A stretch of DNA of 19,838 bases from JAZNLR01 sp045579195 (GTDB lineage Bacteria > Bacillota > Clostridia > Christensenellales > CAMQZB01). The stretch lies in contig JAZNLR010000080.1 of NCBI GenBank assembly GCA_045579195.1, positions 1 through 19,838 on the forward strand, given 5' to 3'. Below are positions 1 to 6,912 of this stretch, in pieces. Position numbers and translations under genes: made by a program. A model generated the notes under the pieces. The model did not search any database. It was not told the DNA's origin and saw only the letters and a list, made by a program, of their open reading frames with translations. How positions within the stretch are numbered: the first letter of the stretch is position 1; each line of letters starts with the position of its first letter.

Positions 1-18
1 CCGCTTGGCCTCCGACTT
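1..18 (-). other. Probable sequencing-adapter remnant at left contig end
   Basis: The reverse complement of these bases is AAGTCGGAGGCCAAGCGG, which matches the start of the MGI/BGI read adapter as I remember it. The same first 11 bases end the window at the right, in the orientation expected for adapter read-through at both ends. The RnfA reading frame stops resembling the family here. These bases are best treated as non-genomic. Confidence 0.88.
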
Positions 19-188
19 GGGTAGGTTATCAAACAAGTAATGGTCATAACGAAAGTAACCGCGAGCCCCATACCTAGCGCGCTCTTAAAATCTTTGGAAA
101 CGCCAAGGAAAGGACAAATTCCAATAAACTGTGCGAAGATAACGTTGTTGATCAGGATCGCACCGAACAGAATCATAAAGTATTCCAT
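19..188 (-). CDS. rnfA: RnfA, electron transport complex membrane subunit (partial, 3' end missing)
   Basis: This is the N-terminal ~56 residues of RnfA, an integral membrane subunit of the Rnf ferredoxin:NAD+ oxidoreductase. The start ATG lies 2 bp past the rnfE stop, behind a GGAGG site. The sequence shows the family pattern: a first membrane helix containing INN, then FIGICPFLGVSK and GMGLAVTFVMT. Cys25 in GICPFLG corresponds to the conserved RnfA cysteine that, with RnfE, holds an iron-sulfur cluster inside the membrane (family knowledge). The normal protein has about 190 residues. The gene is cut by the contig end, and its last codons would be adapter sequence if read to base 1. rnfB is expected next in this gene order. 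Confidence 0.93.
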
Positions 189-190
189 GT

Positions 191-814
191 TCACGCCTCC
201 TTCTTTGAACGGTTCTTCACCGCTGTATAGATCGCGTTAAACGCAGCCATCAGGAATCCGTACATCAAGAATCCGCCTGCAGGAGCGGTCAGAACGCCGA
301 TGGTCGGGAACCAATCTCCGAGAACGGCCATTCCGAAGAGCTCACCTGCGCCGAGAAGCTCACGGCAGATGGCGATCAACGTGATGGATGCCGTAAATCC
401 AAGGCCCATTCCAAGACCGTCCATTGCGGAATAGAACGGGGTGTTCTGGGATGCATACGCTTCCGCACGCGCCAGAATAATACAGTTTACGACGATCAGT
501 GAAATAAACATTCCGAGGGACGCATAGAGATCAGGCATAAACTTTCTCAAAATCATCTCAACCAACGTAACGAACGTTGCGATGATCATAATGTAAGCCG
601 GGATTCTCACCTTATCGGGGATCAAGTCACGTAAGATGGAGATGAGAACGTTCGAGCAGATGAGAACGAACGTCGTTGCAAGGCCCATTCCGATTCCGTT
701 CATTGCCGTCGTGGTGATTGCAATGGTCGGGCAAGTTCCCAAAACGAGGCGGAACGTGGGGTTATTTCCCAAAAAACCGCTGGTCAGAGTCTGTTTCAGT
801 TTTTTTCCGTCCAT
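191..814 (-). CDS. rnfE: RnfE, electron transport complex membrane subunit
   Basis: This 207-residue multi-pass membrane protein has the normal family length. It starts with the RnfE signature region FLGNNPTFRLVLGTCPTIA (about residues 14-32), with Cys28 equivalent to the conserved RnfA/RnfE cysteine. It also carries NCIILARAEAYA, the second conserved segment, in the middle. RnfE and RnfA are inverted-topology homologues that form the central ion and electron path of the Rnf complex. Its ATG overlaps the rnfG stop by one base (TGATG), so translation is probably coupled. The C-terminus is short and basic (KNRSKKEA). The assignment is firm; the Nqr homologue NqrD/E is excluded by the operon order. 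Confidence 0.95.
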   Translation of the reverse strand: MDGKKLKQTLTSGFLGNNPTFRLVLGTCPTIAITTTAMNGIGMGLATTFVLICSNVLISILRDLIPDKVRIPAYIMIIATFVTLVEMILRKFMPDLYASLGMFISLIVVNCIILARAEAYASQNTPFYSAMDGLGMGLGFTASITLIAICRELLGAGELFGMAVLGDWFPTIGVLTAPAGGFLMYGFLMAAFNAIYTAVKNRSKKEA

Positions 815-1347
815 CAGTTTGCACCTCCCGCGAGATATTTCTTGTAAGCAAGCGCCGCATCCGTCACACCGTCGATGATGGCGGTTGAAGAGAGCGTTGC
901 TCCCGAAACCGTGTCGACCTCAAGGCCTCCCTGCGCCTTGTTTTCATCCAGAGTGTTCACGTCTAACCCGACGAACTGTCCCAAGTAATCCTCCTTGAAC
1001 GGAGTCTTGATGGTCTCCTGATTTGCGCCAGCTTTGACGTCAGTGATCTTGCTTCCTTCGAAGCTGACGTACATCGGAACGTTTCCGCCGTATCCTCCGG
1101 CACCGTTTGCGATTCCGATCACAAACTCGTCTGCCCCACTCTTTGCGAGGTAAAGGCGGACGCCGTCAATTTCATCGACCTGTTCAAAGGAGTCTGCATC
1201 GTACATCTTGGAAAGCTGTCTTGCGATGGTCTCTTCCTCGCTAACATAGGTGATCTGATTGACTAAGCCGAGCAACGCACCCGAGATTCCTGCAATCAAA
1301 GCAAGAACGATAACGCACTGCGCGATTCCCTTCTTCATCATTTTCAT
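814..1347 (-). CDS. rnfG: RnfG, FMN-binding subunit of Rnf complex
   Basis: This 177-residue protein has one N-terminal membrane helix (about residues 8-30) and an extracytoplasmic FMN-binding domain. The flavin attachment motif is SGATLSS at about 148-154; Thr151 is the predicted site of the covalent phosphoester-linked FMN. The reading frame is open further upstream, but the chosen ATG at 1347 has GGAGG six bases before it and overlaps the rnfD stop as ATGA. The upstream extension is rich in Arg, Cys and His and lies inside rnfD. RnfG relays electrons between RnfD and the membrane core (family knowledge). It sits between rnfD and rnfE as in clostridial operons. Confidence 0.95.
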   Translation of the reverse strand: MKMMKKGIAQCVIVLALIAGISGALLGLVNQITYVSEEETIARQLSKMYDADSFEQVDEIDGVRLYLAKSGADEFVIGIANGAGGYGGNVPMYVSFEGSKITDVKAGANQETIKTPFKEDYLGQFVGLDVNTLDENKAQGGLEVDTVSGATLSSTAIIDGVTDAALAYKKYLAGGAN

Positions 1348-2381
1348 AAGACACCTCCAATGGCAACGGCAATGCCTGCGACAGTGATCAGGCCGACGAT
1401 TGCCCACGTGACGTATAAAACGACGTCCTTTTTGCCCCCGAAGGGTTTCGGGATGATGTACTTATCGAGAAGCGGCGTGACAAGATTCATTAAGAGAATC
1501 GCCAAAGACGCGCCTTCCGGATAGCTTCCAAACACGCGAATCAACGCCGTGAAAAAGCCAATGCCAAGTGCATAAATGAGAGAGCCTGCAACGGTGTTCG
1601 GAGAGGTCGCATAGTCGGTTGCCATAAAGAATGCGCCCAGCACAAGACCGCCACTCATGATCTGCGGAAGAACCGAAGGAATATCCACACCGAAGAGCGC
1701 GAGAAATGCCGCTGTCGAGAAGATGGTGACAACGGGAACTTTCCAACTGATGACGCCGCGAACGATGAGATAGACTCCGCCGATCAACAGCGCGAGAACA
1801 CTCGTTTCGCCCACACTTCCCGCAACCGTTCCAAAGAACAGCTGAGAAAGGGTTGCCGTTCCTCCGTTCAACGGAGTTGCTCCCGTCATCACGTCGGTCG
1901 GAAGATAGAAATTCGAAAAGAAATCACCGATTCCGGCATATGTGATCGGAGGCAAGAACCGCGTCATTGCAGAGCTGAACGACAGGAGCAGGAAAACGCG
2001 TGCTGCAGCGGCAGGGTTTGCAAAGTTCTTTCCAAGCCCTCCGAACAGCATCTTGACGATCATCGTTGCAAAGAGGCCGCCCATCACGGGGATGTACACA
2101 GGAACTGCCGGCGGAAGGTTCAAACCAAGGATCAATCCCGTAACCAACGCAGAGCAGTCAGAAAGCGTGTTTTTGCGCTTTCTTAAGAGGTTATAGAAAA
2201 ACTCTCCCGCAACCGCTCCAAAAAGCGAGAAGAGAACGGTCAAAAGCGCGGAGATGCCAAACTGCACGATTCCAAACAGCGCAGCAGGCGTCAACGCGAT
2301 CAAGACGTCAATCATAATGCGACGCGTGGTAAAGCGCGAAGCAACGTGCGGAGAAACCGTCAGAAGTCTTTTTTGTTCCAT
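1344..2381 (-). CDS. rnfD: RnfD, membrane FMN subunit of Rnf complex
   Basis: This 345-residue polytopic membrane protein matches RnfD/NqrB. Visible markers are a conserved N-terminal cytoplasmic stretch before the first helix, a middle helix pair with GKNFANPAAAARVFLL (about 117-132), and the flavinylation motif DVMTGAT at 163-169, where Thr169 is the predicted covalent FMN site. Near the C-terminus FFMATDYATSP and GSYPEGASLAILLMN are typical of the family. The ATG has GGAGG seven bases upstream, and the gene starts 12 bp after the rnfC stop. It is the main ion-translocating subunit candidate in the complex. Whether this Rnf moves H+ or Na+ cannot be read from the sequence. Confidence 0.95.
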   Translation of the reverse strand: MEQKRLLTVSPHVASRFTTRRIMIDVLIALTPAALFGIVQFGISALLTVLFSLFGAVAGEFFYNLLRKRKNTLSDCSALVTGLILGLNLPPAVPVYIPVMGGLFATMIVKMLFGGLGKNFANPAAAARVFLLLSFSSAMTRFLPPITYAGIGDFFSNFYLPTDVMTGATPLNGGTATLSQLFFGTVAGSVGETSVLALLIGGVYLIVRGVISWKVPVVTIFSTAAFLALFGVDIPSVLPQIMSGGLVLGAFFMATDYATSPNTVAGSLIYALGIGFFTALIRVFGSYPEGASLAILLMNLVTPLLDKYIIPKPFGGKKDVVLYVTWAIVGLITVAGIAVAIGGVL

Positions 2382-2393
2382 GATTTCCCCTCC

Positions 2394-3710
2394 TTAAATC
2401 TTACGCTGACGAATCAGCTTTTTCGCAACTTTGATCGACTGCATCAACGGGCGTTTTGCCGGGCAAATAAACGAACAGCTTCCGCATTCCATACAGTCCA
2501 TCGCGCCATATTTTTTAGCACGATCATATTGTTCCAACAGCGCGCAGGAGTCGATGTACATCGGCATCAGGCGCATCGGACAAACACTCGCGCATTTTCC
2601 GCAATTGATACAGGTCGTCGTCTCGTCCTCGCAGATCTCTTCTTTGTGCATAAAGAGAACGGCACTCGTCGCTTTTGCAACCGCAATATCTGTGGACGTC
2701 TGCGCAGAGCCCATCATCGGGCCGCCGCTGATGATTTCGCGAACGTCACCGATCTTACCGCCGCAGTACATCAACAAGTCGGAGTACTTCACGCCAATGG
2801 GGACGAGCAGATTCTTCGGGATATAGACCCCTCTGCCCGAAACAGTGACGACGCGGTCGCTGACCACACGTCCATCTCGAACTGCATAGCTTGCGCAATA
2901 AGCAGAGTGGACGTTGACAACGCCAACACCGACGTCAACAGGCAATCCGCCTGCAGGAACGGTTCTTTTCAATGCGGCCTTGACCAGCATCTTTTCCGCC
3001 CCCTGCGGATACTTCGTCTTCAATTTGACAACAGAAACGGTCTTGTCCGGGTCATTTTTAAGCGCTGCAGAAATTGCCTCAAACGCAGCGGGTTTGTTAT
3101 CCTCCATCGCAATGACAGCACGACTTGCGCCACACGCAACCATCATGACTTTTGCTCCGTCAATAACACGCAGAGGCTCTTCCACCATCAAGCGGTTGTC
3201 ACAGTTTATATACGGCTCACATTCCGCCGCATTCATCAAAAGCGTGTCCACCTTCTTGCCTTCGGGAACGGTCATCTTGAAGTGAGTCGGGAAACCCGCA
3301 CCACCCATTCCGATAATGCCTGCGTCGCGGATTCTGTCCCGAACGGACTGTGACGTGAGCTCGGTCAACGGCTCCATAAAGACTTCGTCAATGGTCTCAT
3401 CCCAAACGATGTGGATATGATCCGCCTTCTGCCCGTTCAACGTGATCCGCTTGACGATCCCCTGCACCGTTCCTGAAATGGACGCGTGCACGTTTACACC
3501 GAACTTTCCCGTAAACGTTGCAATCAGCTCGCCCTTCTTGACGTGCTGCCCCGCTTGCACGAGAACGTTCACAGGCTCGTTTGCAAACTGAGCGAGCGGA
3601 ATAAAGACCTCGAATTTCTCAAAGAACGACTTATCTAAGCGCTCAATTGGAATTTTTGAAGTCAATTCCTTATTTCCCTCTGGATGAACACCGTGAGAAA
3701 AAGTTGCCAA
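2394..3710 (-). CDS. rnfC: RnfC, NADH/FMN and iron-sulfur subunit of Rnf complex (TTG start)
   Basis: This is the peripheral subunit that reacts with NAD(H). It has FSHGVHPEGNKEL at the N-terminus, a glycine-rich nucleotide/FMN segment GMGGAGFP at about 134-141, and two ferredoxin-type 4Fe-4S motifs, CINCGKCASVCP at about 367-378 and CMECGSCSFICP at about 406-417. I chose the TTG at 3710 because GGAGG (3720-3724) lies nine bases before it and RnfC proteins normally begin right at this FSGGIHP-like segment. An ATG at 3731 and one at 3752 lie upstream but have no good site. The protein of 438 residues lacks the long Ala/Lys-rich tail of enterobacterial RnfC, as usual in Bacillota. It is the first gene of the operon. 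Confidence 0.95.
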   Translation of the reverse strand: MATFSHGVHPEGNKELTSKIPIERLDKSFFEKFEVFIPLAQFANEPVNVLVQAGQHVKKGELIATFTGKFGVNVHASISGTVQGIVKRITLNGQKADHIHIVWDETIDEVFMEPLTELTSQSVRDRIRDAGIIGMGGAGFPTHFKMTVPEGKKVDTLLMNAAECEPYINCDNRLMVEEPLRVIDGAKVMMVACGASRAVIAMEDNKPAAFEAISAALKNDPDKTVSVVKLKTKYPQGAEKMLVKAALKRTVPAGGLPVDVGVGVVNVHSAYCASYAVRDGRVVSDRVVTVSGRGVYIPKNLLVPIGVKYSDLLMYCGGKIGDVREIISGGPMMGSAQTSTDIAVAKATSAVLFMHKEEICEDETTTCINCGKCASVCPMRLMPMYIDSCALLEQYDRAKKYGAMDCMECGSCSFICPAKRPLMQSIKVAKKLIRQRKI

Positions 3711-3732
3711 AATCAAATTCCTCCAAATCATG

Positions 3733-3747
3733 TTGCAGAATCTGCAA
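3733..3747. promoter_or_regulatory. 15-bp perfect dyad in the rnf leader
   Basis: TTGCAGAATCTGCAA is a 7-bp inverted repeat around one central base. It lies just upstream of the rnfC ribosome site, about 10 bases inside the predicted transcript. It could be an operator for a dimeric repressor or a small RNA hairpin. No regulator can be named, and chance occurrence is possible. Confidence 0.3.
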
Positions 3748-3763
3748 TTCACTATTATTTCTT

Positions 3764-3793
3764 ATTGTAATTGATTTTACCGCTAAAAGTAAA
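3764..3793 (-). promoter_or_regulatory. Predicted sigma-A promoter of the rnf operon
   Basis: On the minus strand there is TTTACT (3788-3793), an 18-base spacer and TACAAT (3764-3769). This is the best match between the permease terminator and rnfC, and it would start transcription about 50 bases before the TTG start. The -35 is a weak match, so the exact position is uncertain. Confidence 0.5.
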
Positions 3794-3831
3794 GCGAAAA
3801 TGAAAAATTCCCTTGAAATTCGCAAAAAACC

Positions 3832-3872
3832 ATAAAAAAACGGCACACTCCGCAAAACGAAGTGCGCCGTCT
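3832..3872 (-). terminator. Intrinsic terminator of the purine permease gene
   Basis: Read on the minus strand, a 13-14 bp GC-rich hairpin (ACGGCGCACTTCG pairing with CGGAGTGTGCCGT, with G-U pairs and a TTTTG-type loop) is followed directly by seven T. It lies 27 bases after the permease stop and insulates rnf from the upstream transcript. Confidence 0.9.
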
Positions 3873-3898
3873 TAAAAACTTAAGTGTTTCGCTCAGGC

Positions 3899-5452
3899 TT
3901 ACAGAACAGCAGGAACGAAGAAGTAAACGAGGAAGAGAACGGTAACGATGATTGCAACAACGGAAACGTTGAATGCAGGCTTTTCAATCGTAACGGTCTC
4001 ACCATTTTCGTCAACATAGGTCTTTTCCTTCTTGCAAGCGTATGCGATAACGTTTACAACGTAGGTGATCAAGGAAAGAACGGTGTAGATAACCAAGCCG
4101 AATCCGATACCGTCAGTGATGGAGTATGCAAGCGGCATGATAACGATCGTGAGGAATGCAGTGACTGCATTGATCGAATCGGAGAGATCAACGTTCTTAA
4201 CGTTACCCTTCATCATCAAAACGCCTACGTAAATCAAAGCGGAAGCAGAAGCTGCGCTCGGGATCGTTGCGAAAACAGGGAGCAAGAAGATTGCCAAGAA
4301 GAACATAACAGCCGTCGTCAAAGCGGTAAGACCGGTTCTTCCGCCTGCAGCAACGCCGGCACCGGACTCAACGAACGTGGTAACGGTGGAAGTTCCGAGC
4401 ATTGCACCTGCACAAGTTGCAACGGAGTCAGAGATCATGATCTTGTTGTAGTTATGCGGCTTGCCGGACTCGTCGGAAAGAACGTCGATACCAGCACAGC
4501 ATCCAACGATGGTTCCCATGGTGTCGAACATGTCGATCATGCACATCGTGATAACCAACATAATAACGGTGAACAAGGAACCTGCAGGGAATCCGTTCGA
4601 GAAGACGGAAACGAAAGAACCGAACACGCTGGTGTCACCGACCGTGAAGAAGTTCTTGAGGTTTTCGAAAACGTTCCAGCTGATTCCGGGAACGGATCCG
4701 GTGATCGTTCCGAGGTTGGTAACTCCGAGAGGAATACCGATTACGGTTGCACCGAGGATACCGATGATTACGCTTCCCTTGATCTTAAGCTGATCGAGGA
4801 TTGCGATCAATGCAAGACCTGCGAGCGTAACGAGAACGATCTTCGGATTCGAAGTAACGCCGTTTGCCCAGTTAACTACCTGATCACCCCAGTTCGAGAA
4901 GTCGATCAAACCAACTTGCGTATATCCGTTGGTGATGATCATACCGGAGTTCTGGAAGCCGATATAAGCAATGAACAAACCGATACCAACAGGGATTGCA
5001 GTTCTAACTGCAACAGGCATTCCGTCGAAGATCAATTCACGGAGCGCCTTGCCCTTGACTGCAATCGTCGAAAGGAGCAGGAAGATGATACCGGAAATGA
5101 GGACCATCATAAATGCATGTCCGAGCGAGAATTCGAAGACGTAGATGGAATATGCACCAACGCTACCGCCGGTGATCGTTCCGACCAAAGCGTTCAAGCC
5201 CATTCCGGAAGCCTGAGCAAGAGGCATCTTCGAAAGGAAAGCCATGAGGACCGTTCCGATGATTGCACCGAATGCGGTTGCAATAAACAAGGAAGCCCAC
5301 TTCGGATCAGCAACGCCAGCGTACAAAATCTGGTTGGGGTTAACGGTCAGGATGTAACACATAGCAAGGAAGGTTACGATACCTGCCATGATCTCCGTGG
5401 AGATCTTGCTGCCCGACTCTTTGACTTTAAAGAAGTTGTCGAGTTTGTTCAT
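3899..5452 (-). CDS. pbuG: NCS2 family purine permease (AzgA/PbuG-like, guanine/hypoxanthine)
   Basis: This 517-residue multi-pass membrane transporter probably imports guanine or hypoxanthine with protons. AzgA-type markers are VTFLAMCYILTVNP near the N-terminus (about 26-39), QASGMGLNAL, IDMFDTMGTIVG in the middle, NKIMISDSVAT, and the substrate-site segment FVESGAGVAAGGRTGLTAL. The more common family form is ESAAG; here it is ESGAG. The protein is longer than typical PbuG (about 440) because of a C-terminal linker (KKEKTYVDENGETVTIE) and one further membrane helix ending PAVL. The ATG has GGAGG eight bases upstream. A guanine riboswitch precedes it, which supports a guanine/hypoxanthine substrate. 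Codon use is biased (AAC, ATC, GTT, GCA), suggesting high expression. Confidence 0.92.
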   Translation of the reverse strand: MNKLDNFFKVKESGSKISTEIMAGIVTFLAMCYILTVNPNQILYAGVADPKWASLFIATAFGAIIGTVLMAFLSKMPLAQASGMGLNALVGTITGGSVGAYSIYVFEFSLGHAFMMVLISGIIFLLLSTIAVKGKALRELIFDGMPVAVRTAIPVGIGLFIAYIGFQNSGMIITNGYTQVGLIDFSNWGDQVVNWANGVTSNPKIVLVTLAGLALIAILDQLKIKGSVIIGILGATVIGIPLGVTNLGTITGSVPGISWNVFENLKNFFTVGDTSVFGSFVSVFSNGFPAGSLFTVIMLVITMCMIDMFDTMGTIVGCCAGIDVLSDESGKPHNYNKIMISDSVATCAGAMLGTSTVTTFVESGAGVAAGGRTGLTALTTAVMFFLAIFLLPVFATIPSAASASALIYVGVLMMKGNVKNVDLSDSINAVTAFLTIVIMPLAYSITDGIGFGLVIYTVLSLITYVVNVIAYACKKEKTYVDENGETVTIEKPAFNVSVVAIIVTVLFLVYFFVPAVL

Positions 5453-5500
5453 TTGTTATTCCTCCATATTTTTCGGAGCTTTCGCTCCATTTTTTACGGT

Positions 5501-5537
5501 AAAAATAAAAAAACGGCGAGTCAAAATAAAACTCGCC
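5501..5537 (-). terminator. Riboswitch expression-platform terminator
   Basis: Read on the minus strand, GGCGAGT pairs perfectly with ACTCGCC around a nine-base T/A-rich loop and is followed by a T-rich run (GTTTTTTTATTTTT). It lies between the purine aptamer and the permease start, where an OFF-switch attenuator belongs. The loop and 3' arm TTTTGACT can also pair with GGTCAAA at the 3' side of aptamer helix P1, giving a plausible antiterminator. Confidence 0.88.
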
Positions 5538-5569
5538 AATGCTAACAAACGGATCAGGTGAAAAATTTG

Positions 5570-5636
5570 ACCAATAGTCAAACGTTTACGGCGTTTGGTA
5601 GAAACTTCGGGGCCATATCCCCCAATTTATATCGGC
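5570..5636 (-). promoter_or_regulatory. Purine riboswitch aptamer, guanine class
   Basis: The minus strand carries the conserved purine-aptamer core: P1 (GCCGATA pairing with TATTGGT), ATAAAT, a P2 hairpin arm with GATATGG, the J2/3 segment GTTTCTACC, a P3 loop with CCGTAAA, and GACTATTG. The specificity base (C74 of the Bacillus subtilis xpt numbering) is C in GACTA, which reads guanine or hypoxanthine; adenine aptamers have T there. It lies 5' of the NCS2 permease and upstream of a terminator, so purine should turn the gene off. Confidence 0.96.
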
Positions 5637-5680
5637 GATTTAGCATTTCGTTACGAGTTATGAACTAATAACTCACCCTA

Positions 5681-5710
5681 ATCATAGCACATCGCCGCAA
5701 AAAATGTCAA
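5681..5710 (-). promoter_or_regulatory. Promoter of the riboswitch-permease transcript
   Basis: On the minus strand there is a consensus TTGACA (5705-5710), an 18-base spacer and TATGAT (5681-5686) preceded by TG one base upstream (extended -10). Transcription would start near 5674. A leader hairpin (GAGTTAT pairing with ATAACTC) lies between the start and the aptamer. Three TGAAATT copies lie just upstream of the -35 box. Confidence 0.8.
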
Positions 5711-5753
5711 TGAAATTTCACACGAATTTCACAATTTCAAAACTCTTTTCCCC

Positions 5754-6587
5754 TCACAGAACGGCGGCAGTTTTTTTGATGACAGACGTGACGAGTTTTG
5801 TATACTGTTCCTTCACGCGGTTTGCAGTTTCCTGCACTTCCTCGTGGGTAAGCTGCTCTCCGCTCATCCCTGCCGCAAGATTGGAAATGCACGAAATTCC
5901 GCACACACGCATTCCCATATGCCGCGCCGCCATCGCCTCACACGCCGTGCTCATTCCGACGGCATCTGCGCCCAGAATGCGCGCCATCTTCACTTCGCTC
6001 GGAGTCTCAAACGCCGGCCCGGACATCTGCATATAAACGCCTTCCAAGAGCTCAATTCCCTCTTCTTTTGCGCTGGCATCCATCACGGCCTGCAATTCCT
6101 TGTCGTATACGCAAGTCATATCAGGAAAGCGCGTTCCAAGCTCTGCAACGTTCTCTCCGACGAGCGGAGACGGAACGAAGGACGCAATGTGGTCGGTGAT
6201 CTTCATCAGCGCTCCGGGGTAAAAGCTCTCGTTCACCCCACCTGCCGCATTTGTGAGCAAAATCGCCTTTGCTCCCATCATCCCCATCAAGCGGATGGGT
6301 GCGACCACCTTTTGCATTGGATAGCCCTCGTAATAATGCACTCTTCCCTGCATCGCAACGACGGGAACGCCCTCAACGAAGCCAAATACGAATCTTCCTC
6401 GGTGGCCTTCAACGGTGGAAATGGGAAAATTCTCAATCTCAGCATACTCCACGGTGTCAACCACGTCGATAGTCTCTGCAAATTCGCCAAGGCCTGAGCC
6501 GAGAACGACCGCAACGGTCGGAACGAACGAGGTCTTCTTCCGAATGGATTTCAAACTTTCAAGCAACGTTTGATATTCTCGCGTCAT
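5754..6587 (-). CDS. punA: Purine nucleoside phosphorylase, trimeric PNP (type I) family
   Basis: This 277-residue cytosolic enzyme cleaves inosine and guanosine (and deoxy forms) with phosphate to the free base and ribose-1-phosphate. Visible family motifs are VVLGSGLGEFAE (about 27-38, phosphate loop), the HRGRFVFG and MQGRVHYYEGYP segments, LLTNAAGGVN, GPAFETPSE, and GMSTACEAMAARH followed by ISNLAAG. The Glu in FETP and the Asn in SNLAAG fit a 6-oxopurine specific enzyme. It is last in the long operon, 14 bp after yhbY, with GGGGAGG before the ATG. The next gene downstream is the guanine permease, giving import and salvage side by side. I see no terminator before that promoter. Confidence 0.95.
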   Translation of the reverse strand: MTREYQTLLESLKSIRKKTSFVPTVAVVLGSGLGEFAETIDVVDTVEYAEIENFPISTVEGHRGRFVFGFVEGVPVVAMQGRVHYYEGYPMQKVVAPIRLMGMMGAKAILLTNAAGGVNESFYPGALMKITDHIASFVPSPLVGENVAELGTRFPDMTCVYDKELQAVMDASAKEEGIELLEGVYMQMSGPAFETPSEVKMARILGADAVGMSTACEAMAARHMGMRVCGISCISNLAAGMSGEQLTHEEVQETANRVKEQYTKLVTSVIKKTAAVL

Positions 6588-6601
6588 ACTTTCCTCCCCT
6601 A

Positions 6602-6895
6602 TTAAAAGGTTATGTGCGTAATTCCCTCTTTCTCGGAAAATTTATAGAGCGTGACGATATTGCCCATGCAAGAAACGGTCTCTGCGCCCGTTGCTTCTCC
6701 AAGGTAGATCATCGCTTCTTTTGCGGTGTACTCCGCGTTTTTAAGGACCTTGATCTTTACGAGCTCGTGCGAGAAAAGATGATCCTCAAGCTGACGGATA
6801 ACGTTGTCCGAAAAGCCGCCTTTGCCAAGCTGCATCACGGGTTTTAGGGTGGATGCCTGTCCTCTCAAATTACTTCTCTGTTTGGGTGTTAACAT
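6602..6895 (-). CDS. yhbY: YhbY/CRS1-CRM family RNA-binding protein
   Basis: This 97-residue protein matches the whole length of bacterial YhbY. It starts LTPKQRSNLRGQA, then has the conserved loop LGKGGFSDNVI (about 23-33), where the GxxG element contacts RNA, and LVKIKVLKN in the next strand. YhbY proteins bind pre-50S ribosomal particles (family knowledge). It sits 17 bp after the ATP-grasp gene and 14 bp before punA, with GAGGAA before the ATG. In many Bacillota it lies with yqeH and nadD; here it has a different neighbourhood. Confidence 0.93.
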   Translation of the reverse strand: MLTPKQRSNLRGQASTLKPVMQLGKGGFSDNVIRQLEDHLFSHELVKIKVLKNAEYTAKEAMIYLGEATGAETVSCMGNIVTLYKFSEKEGITHITF

Positions 6896-6912
6896 ATTTC
6901 TTCCTCTCTTCC

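Noticed and set aside
2346..3353. Plus-strand open frame opposite rnfC (335 residues)
   Set aside because: It is antisense to a gene with intact iron-sulfur motifs and shows no recognisable domain.
5471..5496. GGAGC/GCTCC hairpin as a terminator of a plus-strand gene
   Set aside because: It has a T-run on the plus strand, but no plus-strand gene lies upstream; it is reported only as part of the permease leader.
3884..5545. Long open frame on the plus strand (553 residues)
   Set aside because: It is antisense to the NCS2 permease, rich in Asn/Asp/Glu/Arg from the permease codon bias, crosses the riboswitch terminator, and has no family motif.
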